Shown one piece after another: positions 33,885-44,222 of a stretch of 64,000 nt of DNA. The stretch lies in contig NC_135505.1 of assembly GCF_052857255.1 (NCBI RefSeq), positions 140,156,343 to 140,220,342 of the forward strand, read 5' to 3'. A model generated the notes under the pieces. It was not told the DNA's origin, ran no database searches, and saw only the letters and a program-made list of their open reading frames with translations. The stretch comes from Amblyomma americanum (Eukaryota; Arthropoda; Arachnida; Ixodida; Ixodidae). The stretch's first letter is position 1. Every line of letters starts with the position of its first letter. The position numbers and the translations under genes are program-made.

Positions 33885-34140
33885 CCCTTACAAACTTTTT
33901 TAGACAGTCTATAGACTGTCAATATACTCATGTCTATAGAGTCTATAGACTTTCTATAGAAAAATCCTAGAGAACGGTCTATAGTTTAAAGGCAATCTAT
34001 ATATTTATGGCCATGCACTTTTAGTAGACTTTTGTATTTACATAGTCCATCGAGCACGAATAGACAAAAAATAAATATCTATAAGAAGGCAATAGAGTCT
34101 AAGAAGTCTACAGACAGTCTATAGACCATTTTTGTAAGGG
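33885..34140. mobile_element. GTCTATAGAC palindromic MITE, copy 2 (best copy)
   Basis: The termini CCCTTACAAA and TTTTTGTAAGGG are inverted, and the repeat continues as TAGACAGTCTATAGACTGTC on the left facing GACAGTCTATAGACC on the right. Exact GTCTATAGAC palindromes lie at 33907-33916, 33941-33950 and 34117-34126, with many one-off variants. It is 256 bp long with no reading frame. Shared middle blocks with the other copies: CCTAGAGAAC-GTCTATAG, GGCAATCTATA, CATGCACTTTTAGTAGACTTT. Confidence 0.85.
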
Positions 34141-34507
34141 AAAAATTGGAAAACTGATTATCCTCATTGAGCGCCGAGCACACTTACTGCTATGGCAGCC
34201 ACCGACTTTAGTTTCACGTGAGGGTTCAAGTTCTCTCGAATTAACAAGTTTGTTCTTCAAACATGAGCATCCTCTTCTGAGTGCCTTCAACAAGCCTGAC
34301 ATCTGGTGGAGGTGCTACCGTTTCGCTGTGCCTGCTCGGTTTTTATGTGTCGCTAACAACTTTCATAATAAATGACGAGGTAAACGCTAGAGAAGACTTA
34401 GGGTGGGCGATTTCTCGTGTATTTTGGGTTGTTTTTCGCTTAATGCTTTCGAATGAAATTCCCAGTGGCTTAGTTCGGCTATGCCAGGATATACGTAGCG
34501 AAAGCTA
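34141..34507. other. No recognisable feature
   Basis: Unique-looking stretch between two repeats. The 75-codon frame at 34281-34508 has no motif. Confidence 0.45.
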
Positions 34508-34706
34508 AGGCATAGCTTGGTTAGCCCTGGTTAACCTTGATTACAAGTCCGGGTTAGTCTGGTTGTCTGGCTAGTTGTTGTCACGTGGTTCGTCACGCCG
34601 TTGATCACGTGACCAGTCACGTGGTTTGTCACGTGGTGCGGTGTGATTACGGTGGGAATGCGAGAACGGCGAATCTGCGAGTTCGTGGCCAAAGTAGCTT
34701 TCGCTA
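34508..34706 (+). repeat. E-box-rich dispersed repeat, copy 2
   Basis: CTTGGTTAGCCCTGGTTAAC is followed by four CACGTG E-boxes (in TTGTCACGTGG, GATCACGTGACC, GTCACGTGG and TGTCACGTGGTGCGG) and ends AAGTAGCTTTCGCTAC. It is the inverse-orientation relative of 3180-3440. The density of CACGTG could bind bHLH factors, but the element is repetitive. Confidence 0.65.
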
Positions 34707-35265
34707 CAAAAAATCAATCCCTAGCGTTTGCAGCACCTCTTAATGAATTGTAATGTTTATTTGAACAAGAATAATATGCAGGTGGTAATATGCAAGTTGA
34801 TTCACAGATTGACATATCTCTGTCCACCCCTCGAACAGCGACAGCCTGCATTCGAAAAGGAGCACATGTCAGGACAAAATGAAATACTGAAATAACACCT
34901 CAGGTATGGCCAGGTTTGTAAAAAAACTAAAAGAAACAACAACATTCCGATTTGTCATTCCTGCTTGCCAACAGTGTTGACAAAAGCGACTGCATGGTTA
35001 TATAGCAGAGGTTATGCAAACATAAGCGAACAAGAGTGACGAATTCGCGAACATAAAAAGCATTTCTCAACCGAAAGCCGATGGCAGTGATAAACGGATC
35101 AATAACCGCACTTATACCTTCTAAAATACAATGTGTTATGTACAGTTTCCTTCTGGCAAGTATCAGCTCCGGCGCCTCACATGCGCTCTAATGCTTCTGT
35201 GTGCGGTAACACTTCTCCGCTGTCTCACCTGTGCAGAGGTGGTGGCGCTTTGACTCAGACTTGGT
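34707..35265. other. No recognisable feature
   Basis: AT-rich, unique-looking DNA. Confidence 0.45.
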
Positions 35266-35345
35266 ATCACTTCCGAAGCTTGCTTCCCCAGCCCGTGTGT
35301 CCCGTATGTCAGTACTAGAAAGTGGAAGCCGACATTAACCATGTA
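35266..35345 (+). pseudogene. Possible LINE C-terminal zinc-knuckle remnant
   Basis: The frame through 35133-35318 ends PVCPVCQY, then a stop, then continues KVEADINHVLW. A CXXC pair followed by D-hydrophobic-x-H-hydrophobic-L-W is the shape of the C-terminal knuckle of RNase H-type LINE ORF2 proteins. Only this short piece fits, with an in-frame stop and no final cysteine, so it could be chance. Confidence 0.3.
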
Positions 35346-37843
35346 CTATGGATCAGCTCAGATTCACGACCGAAATAAAACCAGCACCTGCGTCGAGCGG
35401 GTTTCTCGTCGGATTGTTTTTGATCCTAAATGATGCGTGGACACTGCTGCATCTTCGTTCGTTCCTAGACGAAGTCCGAACAACCAACCTCTTTTCATAT
35501 ATACAACTATCTGTCTTGTTTCATTCCTATAATCATCGTTTCCTTCCTATTTCGTCACATAATAAACGCCTCTACAAAAATATTTTTGGCGCCGATCATT
35601 TAGCGTTAAAACACTGCTTCCTTGTTGATGAAAGTAACTATTTAATTTAAGTAGGGTGTAATTTTCTTCTTGCCGACCGTACTCTGTGCGTGAGAAATAG
35701 TCTGTGTCATGGGGCTTGGCGTTTGTATTGATCCAAACCTGTTTTTTTTTAAGCCTTGAAATTAGATAAAGATTTTCCCAATTTTCCAGACATCATATGG
35801 CTACTGTAACTCAGTACTATACACATCTGCCACTTTCATTATTCTAAGCTTTTAATAACGCCCTGGAGTGCTCTTGAAAATGGGCGTTTTTAATGCTCGC
35901 AGAGCTTTCTTTGGCCAAACCGTCAATTTTTGTAGATTTTGGAAGTATTCGCTTACACTGACACACGGTAGGAAAGTTGAGCACAGGAAAGAGAATTATT
36001 TGCGAGTTTTTTTTTTTCGTAACATGGAGCGAGTGCCAGTTGAAGCACGCCTACAGCTTTTCTTCTGAATAAACATAGGTGGCTTCTTATCTTGATTAGT
36101 TTGGTGGTGGAAACGGGAGCCGATAGCAATGACGTTCCAAATCTAAAAACGGCAAACTATTATGTCGCAGTATAGACTTTGTATCATCCACTCTATTTAT
36201 TTATTTCATTCGATGAGCGAAATGTCTGTAGTTCGGGAACGTAGTTCGGGAACGTTCGGGAAGTAGCTCGGGAACGTAAACTATGTTGTATGTATTCTAG
36301 GTGGTCTTCCTCGTTTCGAGGAATCTCTCGAATACCCCCACCTACGCGTTTAATCATTGCAGCCGGACCCGCTCGGAACGTTACGGGTTTGGCTTAGATA
36401 CACACGACTTGTGATGAATGTATACACAAGATTCAATGGGGACAGCACTGCATCAACGTCACTAATAAAGACAGGAGAGCCGGCCTCAAGAAATTACGAT
36501 ACGAGAACTGATTAAAAAAAAATCAACAAGGAAGAAGCCATTTAAAACTAAGTAATGGACATAGCCGGAGTAGTTACGAAGATGGCAGTGCAGTGTTTGT
36601 TCAAAAGTTGATTACAGAAGGCTAGAGAAAGTCTCAAATCAGATAGCAGAGAAAGAATGAGGTGTTTTATATGATAGGTTTCGATTTCTATTTATATGCT
36701 ATTATTTTGTAGACATAGAGAAATGTGATAAGGGCAATGTCGAGAGTCAACCTCATTCCATTATTTGTAATGGAAATCAATAATTAAAGATATAAAGGTA
36801 CGGTAGATTAGGCAGTAAACTAGAGTCAATGATATCCAAGAACGGATGGACACGCGGGTGTCAAGCAGTGCGGAGAACAGTTAACGACGAAGACAGTGTT
36901 ATTTTTTAATCATAACCACATATCGAAGCTGGAAACTTGCATGGTTGTTCAAACATCCTTTCGGCATTCAGTTATCCACAACGCGCGGCAAATACATCGC
37001 CTAGTCACAGTGTTACCACTGCTCATCAACTGGACAATGCAGAGTAGTTCATAATTTTTTTAAACATAAAATGAGCACACAGAATATTTGGCAGGGTGAA
37101 TGAAGCCGAAATCGAATTCGGCGTCTACTGCCATCTAGTAGCCGTCCTGGTTCATGTAGTTCTTGGAGCGACTGTCCCGAACGGGACTCGGTTTCAAGCT
37201 CCGGACCAGTTTGGAGTCTTCTTAAACGACAGAGCTTTCCATGGATCAATACTGCCTCATTAAGGTGAATGTTAGTGAATCTTTACCGCTTAATTAAACT
37301 TTTTTGCACGTTAGGAAATCCTATCAGAGGGATGTTCAGTACAAATTAGCCAGTTTCTGTATATTACCATGTTCTATAATAACAATACCACTAGCTTCTT
37401 TGAAAACACAGCTGTTATAAATTACAAAAGGCTATAAAATCAAATAGATCGACGTAACCAGCAGCCAGCAAATTCATTTATTCTATCTTAACTAAAGGTT
37501 TCTTTGCGACCAACTCTTGAATTTTGGTTATTGCATCAACCATTTTTCATCATTTAAGTTATATCATCCCATATAATGTAAATCCCTAGCTCATTTCCGC
37601 TCGTACTGCCAAAGATATATGTGCCACAAAATTTGCTTCAATGCCATACTCTTACGAATCTTTGCATCATTATGGCCATGAAGGTAGCTCATCGCATCCT
37701 CTGGAGGCTTGGAACACTGACGATGTAAAACGAACCACAATGCATACCCCAAGAACGGACATGCTAAGCTGTATATCTCCGAGGAAGGTTGTGCATGTGG
37801 CTTAAAAATTCAAGCTTTGCTATGAATGCTCTCAATTGTTCCT
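35346..37843. other. No recognisable gene; one short tandem repeat
   Basis: About 2.5 kb of AT-rich, unique-looking DNA. Three imperfect copies of (G)TAGTTCGGGAACG lie at about 36228-36277. No supported reading frame. Confidence 0.5.
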
Positions 37844-38061
37844 ACCTTACAAAAATTTCTTTGGATAGTCTATAGACTGTCCATAGACTTCTGTCTATAA
37901 AGTCTCTAGGCTCTCTATGGACAACCCTAGAGAACAGTCTATAGGCAATACATATGCTATAGACAGTCTAACGACAATCTATAGATTAATATTCATACAC
38001 TTTTAGCAGACTTTATTCTATAAGAAGTCTATGGATTGTCTGTAGACCCTTTTTATAATGG
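37844..38061. mobile_element. GTCTATAGAC palindromic MITE, copy 3
   Basis: It begins ACCTTACAAAAATTTCTTTGG and ends GACCCTTTTTATAATGG. There is one exact GTCTATAGAC (37868-37877) and several variants (GTCTATAAAGTC, CAGTCTATAGGC). It shares CCTAGAGAACAGTCTATAGG and CACTTTTAGCAGACTTT with copies 2 and 4. It is shorter than they are, so some internal sequence is deleted. Confidence 0.8.
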
Positions 38062-39822
38062 CTAACCGTGAACCCTGTAAAGTCTTCCATAGTTTGAGAC
38101 TATCGAAGATAAACTGATGCCACTACGCCTTTAAGTGTACGCACCAGTGTATAAGCTTATAAACGGAAAGTATAAAATGGTTCAACTCAGGTGGCTTTGC
38201 TGGAGGTTTAAATAGGTGGGAGATGCAGCCTTGGCACATAGGGGAGCCAGAATGAAATATGACCTCTAGCGTAGAGTCGCAGCCAGGACTACTGGCAGCG
38301 CCACCAAGCGGTGGGGCGTGCCGCGAGGGTTGATCCCGTGCCCTCTCAGACACGGCCTTCACCGTAATAGGCCAACAAACAACCCGCGACAAAGCGGCGA
38401 ACTGACCGACACGACAGCTCCGTACACAGACAAGGCAACACACGAAAAGACGTTGCCCCGCGGGAGCAGGATAAATATACAAAATGAAATAGCGGCAGAG
38501 ATATTAGTCCTCGAGGCAAAGAAAGTAATCATAATGACGGAACTAAAAGCCCAATCCCCGAGGATTTGCGAGACCACCGGGTCGTTAATCGCAATACGCA
38601 TCCGCCTTTTTCCCCCCCTCAAAGCAAACATCCTCAAATCAATAGTCACGAGCCCTGGCCGAGAGACGCAGGGATAATGAATGTCCGACCTTGCGGACCT
38701 TCACAGGGAGAAAAAGGCGGGAGTGGTTGAAGTAGGGAAGTAGGGGAAGGGAGGGGGAGAGGGTAAGTTGGGAGACATGAGGCGGACATCACAGTGCTTC
38801 TCTTGCTTTTTGTTTTCTTTTTTTCCTTTGCGTTTATTACAGCATGCCCTTTGCGGAGGCATGCCACGCAAACCATGTCGCGCAAATAGAACGGACAAGT
38901 AGACAAGGGAAAAGCCCCACACTGGGCGCAAGGGCAGCAAAAAGGGTCACCGCTAAAAGCGCGCTGGTCCCACTTCACCTCACCGCCAGCTCCAAACGAA
39001 CAGATAAAGGCCTCTCCCTTTGCTCTAGGCTTCGTCTCCCATTATTAGGTGCAGTCCGATTATTTCAACGATACCGTTAAGCGAGTGCATTCTCCGCAGA
39101 TATCCGCCACTACCCCTAACATGCACAGAGACCGCATGCGAGTGGCATCAGAGGCGAGCGTTGTAGTAATGCTATCATGTCTACTGGCACATGCGAACTA
39201 AAAAATAGGGAGCTAAGGAAAAACCACGGTAAGGGAATATATTCCCTTGCGTAGGAACTCTATTCCCTTACTGTTCTGCTTGTAGTTGCGGTCGCACTCC
39301 CAACTTCAGTACTGCACACAACTGAGCAATCGAGAGGCTATCCAAAGGGCGGCCTGTCGTTGAACAATCCTGTGGGAATCATCCAAACACAACCGAGCAG
39401 TCAACCAGTCAGCCCGACAGACACAAAAGCAGCACTGTGTCATGCCAGTCACGCGCCGATTGCGTGATGCCTGTGGCTCTTTTTTTTTTATGGTGCTTCC
39501 CGTGTGCCTTTATTTTGTTCAGCCCAGGGATGGCTACGCTGGTTTGGGAAAGAAGGTAGCCATTTCGCTGTAGCGACAGGTTTCAGCACACGCAGGGGGA
39601 TGAAAAGGTGGCTCAGGCTTCGCTTCGCAGTCGCCAAATGCGTGCAGTAAGGCTGAACTATGAGCGCTCCAGTGCAGTAATATTTGACCGGTAGACTTCA
39701 TATCTGGTTTTCCTTGGGTGTGTCGTCGTGTTTAAAAAGCGCTAGGGACGGAAAGGAAGCAGGAAGGTCCAGGACAACTGGTGACTCAACTAATCTTGAA
39801 CGAATTCACAACGAATATAAAA
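38062..39822. other. No recognisable gene
   Basis: About 1.8 kb. The minus frame 38646-38978 contains a cysteine cluster (CXXC...C, then CVACLRKGHA) that superficially recalls a zinc knuckle but lacks the last ligand. The plus frame 38318-38677 and minus frame 38359-38649 overlap. AGGGAATATATTCCCTT near 39233 is a short perfect palindrome. Confidence 0.45.
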
Positions 39823-40320
39823 CAGTTAGTTAGTTATATTGATTTTAATGGCGCAAAAGCAACTATGGCTATGATGCGCCAAACACAAGGTTAGGTTTTT
39901 GTTAAATGTTACGCTTTTTATACCTAGAGTTTGTTTAAAACATTGGCTTCATTAAGAAACTTAAAAATACTTGAAAGATCAACCAGCGCTTGATCACCTA
40001 AAAGCAACTTGGGGTGCAATGGGATGTATTCATTGTAGAGTGTTATAAAATATTTTTTTTCTCTGTTGTTTCAGTTTTCTACATGAAATTAAAATGTGGT
40101 TTACAGTGAGTACATCGCCGCACATTTCGCAGAGAGGTTTGTCTTGTTTTGTCAGTAAAAAGTAAAAAACAGGTGACAGTGTTGCTTCTATGAAAGCACA
40201 CAGTGAACAAGACGTGAAAGTTACCCGATTTCACCTCGTAAGCACAAAGAATATGTAATATGCGTGCTACCTCGGCGGGATTTTCAAGGAGGAATTTGTG
40301 CGAACAGATCACGTTGTTCC
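39823..40320 (-). pseudogene. RNase H-type LINE ORF2 C-terminus and 3' UTR (minus strand), copy 5
   Basis: On the minus strand the frame entering from 40310 reads NPAEVARILHILCAYEVKSG and on to CFHRSNTVTCFLL. After a frameshift it continues TKQDKPLCEMCGDVLTVNHI, LISC, a C-x2-C-x8-H-x4-C knuckle typical of LINE ORF2 C-termini. A later frame reads KKYFITLYNEYIPLHPKLLL, GDQALVDLSSIFKFLNEANV, LNKL and stops at 39924-39926. The 3' UTR GGCGCATCATAGCCATAG and a (TAAC)n tail at 39823 follow. It is 5'-truncated and frameshifted at least twice, hence dead. It anchors the identity of the four shorter copies. Confidence 0.82.
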
Positions 40321-40942
40321 TCTAAGCTAAATGCACTTTCAAGAATCAGAGTGGTCTTCCTGAAATGGAGCGTTCCTACAGCAGAAGACAGCAGAAACTA
40401 ACAAAGATACCCCTTTAAAATATTTATTTAAGTCCTTTCAGAACATCGTACCTGGACAGTTGGTGTATTCGTGTAGCAAACCACAACACGGATCACTTGA
40501 ATGTGCACCCATAGCGACCGAAGCACTGGTGCTAACTTCTCAGTTACACAATGAAAGCAACGGTTAAGCGGCACCGACAGGTCGATTGCGTCGCCGCTAG
40601 AGGCGCTGTCTTTTTCTTTCTTTCCTTCGTTTTCTTTATTTATTTATTTATGAAGACCGTAACATGCATAACTGAAGATATTGAGTGAGGTGCACGTATG
40701 CATAGCATACACAATGAAGATAGTGCATACATGCAAATGTGCTATACGCACGTACACGTGAAAGAAACTGTCCACACGCTGTTGCAAGAAAGTGGATGGC
40801 GCCAGTGGGTCACCGACGAAAATATGAATGCATTCCCCTTAGTTTGCACGGACAGATGTATACGAGTTTTCATTCATTCATCCCCCCCCCCCCCCCCTAC
40901 AACAGACAGGAATGACTCCTTATTGCCTGTTTCCATTCATTG
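40321..40942. other. No gene seen; C16 tract
   Basis: Unique-looking, with a TTTATTTATTTATTTA run near 40636 and a C16 homopolymer at 40882-40897. Confidence 0.5.
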
Positions 40943-41013
40943 ATGAATTGTTTATTTGTATGATTATTGTTTTACTACCCTGCTTGGACCTGAACAATAT
41001 CTGCAGTATCGAA

Positions 41014-41060
<47 letters not shown>

Positions 41061-41061
41061 A
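40943..41061 (+). mobile_element. LINE 3' end with (AATA)n tail
   Basis: GTTTATTTGTATGATTATTG, TTTTACTACCCTGCTTGGACC and ATATCTGCAGTATCG lead into twelve or more AATA units (41012-41061). The pre-tail word is shared with 29931-29947. The LFIYLFIYL frames on the minus strand are the tail translated. Confidence 0.65.
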
Positions 41062-41559
41062 CTGCCAGCCGCCGTTTGCTGGATTGGCTCATGGCAGTTA
41101 AAGCGAAAGATGATCCCAGCGGTAACCGCCATCGCGGCCCGTCGCTGATAAAACAATGATAATGATAAAGCAATAAAAAGATAAAACAAGGATAGACAAA
41201 AACCAACACATTCAACCCATAAATCAGTGTTCGACCCGGTCGTTTATTTCGCACGCAAAACCAAAGTGTGTAATGACAATTTTTTCTTTCATCAGACGAC
41301 ACGTAACTGGCATTCATTGAATGACGAAACTTAAATGCACCACTTTTGATGCATTTACGCATAGACTTCCATATAAAATTTAAAATGTTTGTAAATCTCC
41401 GTGCCTGTTTTCGTGCTTTAGTAGAACACCTTTTCTACAAGTTTTAATGTTGTGTAAGCACTCGCACTTGTATTGAAGTCGTAGTACAGCTTTTTGTATT
41501 GAAACGTGCATGCTGTTTAAGACTGATTCATTTTTTCTGGCTGGTTCTTTGTATTCGAG
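41062..41559. other. No recognisable feature
   Basis: Unique-looking DNA between two repeats. Confidence 0.45.
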
Positions 41560-41561
41560 TA

Positions 41562-41794
41562 CAGTCTTGGTCAAAAGTACCAAGCCCAAAGGTATTTCGC
41601 TTCAGCTGCATAAAAAAGCCATTACGTACTATTAAAGAACCAATGACCTTGAAATGCCAGCAGAAGGTTTCTTCTTGCGGCAGAGAAACTTCTGCTTGAC
41701 TTGTGTTTTTGAATGACCCGCTACATGGAGCATTCTAGGAACATTCAGTTCCCTGAGCTTAACGCTGTGGTCTGAAGACTTTTGACGAAGACTG
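41562..41794. mobile_element. Tc1/mariner-type MITE, 233 bp, TA target duplication
   Basis: The left terminus CAGTCTTGGTCAAAAGT and the reverse complement of the right terminus, CAGTCTTCGTCAAAAGT, match at 16 of 17 bases. The element is flanked by TA at 41560-41561 and 41795-41796, the Tc1/mariner target duplication. The CAGT...GTCAAAAGT terminus is typical of Tc1-like elements. No transposase remains and the 66-codon frame (41499-41699) enters from outside. Confidence 0.88.
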
Positions 41795-41890
41795 TATGTA
41801 TTGCCTTCTAATCTACTCGCACTAGGAATGTTTGGATTACCAAAGCTGTGCTCGACTTTGTTTTCGTATATTTCTTTTCAACACTGAATT

Positions 41891-42166
41891 CCCTTGGAAA
41901 AATTTCTTTACACAGCCTGTAAACTGTCCATAGACTTTTGTCTATGAAGTCTATAGACTTGCTATAGACAAATCCTATTGTCGTGTCTATGTCTATAGGC
42001 AATACGCGATATATAGAGAGTCTATAGACAATCTATAGATCTATCGTCATGCACTTTCAGTAGACTTTTGTCCATAGACAGTGCATAGGCTATGAGTAGA
42101 CAAAAGGGAATATCTAGAGGAAGGCGATGGAGTCTACAAGAAGTCTATAGACAATTTTTATAAGGG
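41891..42166. mobile_element. GTCTATAGAC palindromic MITE, copy 4
   Basis: It begins CCCTTGGAAAAATTTC and ends ATTTTTATAAGGG. Exact GTCTATAGAC lies at 41949-41958, 42020-42029 and 42143-42152. It shares GGCAATACG, CATGCACTTTCAGTAGACTT and AAGGCGATGGAGTCTACAAG with copy 2. Length 276 bp, no reading frame. It begins only 97 bp after the Tc1-like MITE ends. Confidence 0.83.
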
Positions 42167-42329
42167 TTGTAATTTTGTGGTATTTATTTTAATATCTTGT
42201 TCATGTTTTCTATGATTTCTCCGCCCACTACTGTCCAAGACCTTGCATAATTTTGACAGTATACCTGCAAAGTAAACGAACTGCGGTAGTCTGAGCAGGG
42301 ATGCATGGAACTTTTCAGACAAAGGCTCG

Positions 42330-42548
42330 GCTCGACGCTTACGTGGGTGGCGAGGAGGGTCGCGCACGTAGGAGGGGGAGGGAGTGGCGTTCATTTTGAA
42401 TGAGTCGCGCTCGTAATTAGTTAATGGACGCTTCCGCGCTCATTAAAGCCACGCCGCGGCGCCGCAGCTACGTGACGACCAAGCCAATGCGGAAACGTCC
42501 GCCGCCTAGTGTAGGGTGCTAGTGTCGCCAATAGCGTACGAAGCCAGG
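42330..42548. promoter_or_regulatory. GC-rich block with CCAAT motif; weak promoter candidate
   Basis: CCACGCCGCGGCGCCGCAGC and GCCAATGCGGAAACGTCCGCC form a short CpG-rich patch in AT-rich surroundings. GCCAAT and an ATTAGTTAATGG word are present but no TATA box. It lies just upstream of the possible coding stretch at 42607. It could equally be repeat sequence. Confidence 0.25.
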
Positions 42549-42606
42549 TCAGCTGATTGGACGTTGCTGTTGTTGAATGTGAGAAAACGTTAATAGTTTA
42601 AACTGA

Positions 42607-42930
42607 TACGAGCTTAATGCCGCCAAGCAACGCAACTTGCGTGGCGTTTCTCCGGAGGACGTGGTCAAGTGCGGAAAATCTGGACCAACGCTTTTAGTTT
42701 GCGCTGTCGCCACCACGAGGCGCGGCGCTGAACGTTCACAATTCACTTCGGGAATTTCGAATCCTCGGTGCATGCATACCACTGATCTCTCTGGCCTCAA
42801 GGACTTGTCTTTGCGAGTGCAGAAACTACTCCAAGATTTTTTTCACCGAGTAGTTGTTGTAGGTCATCACAGTGAACATGGTTTCGCAACATCTCACCGC
42901 ATTATGCAGTTTTCCCACAACTACACCTGA
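42607..42930 (+). CDS. Possible coding segment, unidentified
   Basis: After a TGA the frame is open for about 105 codons with no obligatory ATG: YELNAAKQRNLRGVSPEDVV, then KCGKSGPTLLVCAVATT, later DLSGLKDLSLRVQKLLQDFF. The first part has an ordered acidic-then-basic-then-hydrophobic pattern reminiscent, from memory, of the MESD/Boca chaperone core, but the resemblance stops after about 30 residues. The opposite strand is also open (42549-42800). I do not recognise the product. It could be an isolated exon, a retrocopy fragment or chance. Confidence 0.25.
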   Translation, partial: YELNAAKQRNLRGVSPEDVVKCGKSGPTLLVCAVATTRRGAERSQFTSGISNPRCMHTTDLSGLKDLSLRVQKLLQDFFHRVVVVGHHSEHGFATSHRIMQFSHNYT

Positions 42931-42947
42931 AAATTGGACGGGACACT

Positions 42948-43350
42948 CAAGCTCCGCCTTAATTGGGTATGACGCCATAGCGTTATGCGTTAATTCCCAC
43001 ATATGAAGAATTGGTCATTCTCTGCTTTACATTCATAGACCCCTGGGTGTCCTCATACCCCTCCTGGCACACTGGTGCAGCGATTGAACTATGCGTCACT
43101 GCCATGCGATGGCAGGTGCTCCCAGCGGTGGGCCTTGTGCGGCCCAGGATTCTCCTCCCGAGCGACAAATCACTGATTTAACGGCCACCTGCCACGGTGG
43201 GCAGGTTGGGATGACGCCGCAATCGTCGTGCAACCTAGGCGGCCCACCTGCCTCCTAGGTTGTCATCTGGGTACCACCTGTCACAGCCACGCTCGTGATT
43301 TTTCGCTCAACACCGACGCCGACACCAAATTTTCTAGAGAACGAGGCCTG
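42948..43350 (+). repeat. About 360-bp dispersed repeat, copy 2
   Basis: Matches 10507-10870 in the same orientation. CAAGCTCCGCCTTAA, CATAGCGTTA, AAGAATTGGTCATTCTCTGC, GCGATGGCAGGTGCTCCCAG, GGCCACCTGCCACGGTGGGC and GGGATGACGCCGCAATC are the shared anchors. It continues to CGACGCCGACACCAAATTTTC, a block seen at the ends of other elements here (20880-20950). A part of the same CACCTGCCACGGTGGGCAG word recurs at about 57290. Confidence 0.75.
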
Positions 43351-43973
43351 TAATACTGTTAAAATATTCAATTTGTGCTACGCGGTGTTCATTACAGGCA
43401 GCCGACAGATGGGTCTAGTAGCTAATGTCCTATAGGAGCATGGATATGGAAAAAAAATGTCCTGGAGAGATTAGCTTATTCTTTGTAAGGACTCCTATAG
43501 TGTATCCTAAATCATAATACCGTCTGAAAGCTTTTTATGCTGTCATCTCAATGTACTGGATGCAGAACTAGCATATAATCATTACAATGAGTGCATGTTA
43601 AGTAATTCGTTAGAATTCGCGAATATCTTTGAACGATTAATGCAGACCGATTGACCAAGAAAGAAGCTTTCAAAATGAACTAGCACCGACTAGGCGCTCT
43701 CCATCTCTGAGAGGTGCTTGATCGAGGTACCATCAGTCCAGACAGCAAAATCTCAAAAGTGGTACTCGGTAGCCAGGCCGATTTTGTGCTATGGTCCCCG
43801 AGTGTGATAACAGAGTTGTAAGGCTTTCAGCAAAAATGTACAAGGCAAATTGCACAGAAATCTCAACTCAATGTGAAGTCTCAGCCCACAGAGCTTGTGT
43901 AGCGCATTTTCGAAACTTTCTATAGAGAGCTTCGCAAAACGTTCATCATGTGATGTGGATACTTGAAAATCTG
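43351..43973. other. No recognisable feature
   Basis: AT-rich, unique-looking DNA. Confidence 0.45.
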
Positions 43974-44222
43974 TGAGGAGGAGGAGCAACTTTATTTACG
44001 TCATGGCCTAATGGCATCATGACCCAATGGCGCCGTGACGGGGGCTGAAAAGCTGTGAAATTCTCTCAAAATTGTATTGCTCGATGGACTCCGCACTGAG
44101 TTTAATGACGCGCAGCCAATGCTTCTGCCACGTGATCCAATAATCTTGGCAGCACTTATGGGCATCTGAGCATTGGTGAGTCCGACCGGCGCTCTATTCA
44201 AACCACAAACCCATATTAACAA
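43974..44222 (-). mobile_element. Possible LINE 3' end with (CTC)n tail (minus strand)
   Basis: On the minus strand the sequence ends GGTCATGATGCCATTAGG, CCATGACGTAAATAAAGTTG and (CTC)n. This has the layout of the LINE at 47389, whose 3' end is GGGCCATAGGGTCTGGGCCC, then GTAAATAATAAATG, then (CAC)n. Upstream frames are short and unconvincing. A weak call. Confidence 0.4.

Noticed and set aside
38646..38978. Cysteine-rich minus frame resembling a CCHC knuckle
   Set aside because: The last ligand is missing and the overlapping frames are as open; no neighbouring gag or ORF1 sequence.
29938..41061. LFIYLFIYL and similar leucine/phenylalanine frames at 29801-30109 and 40920-41362
   Set aside because: Translation of (AAAT)n LINE tails.
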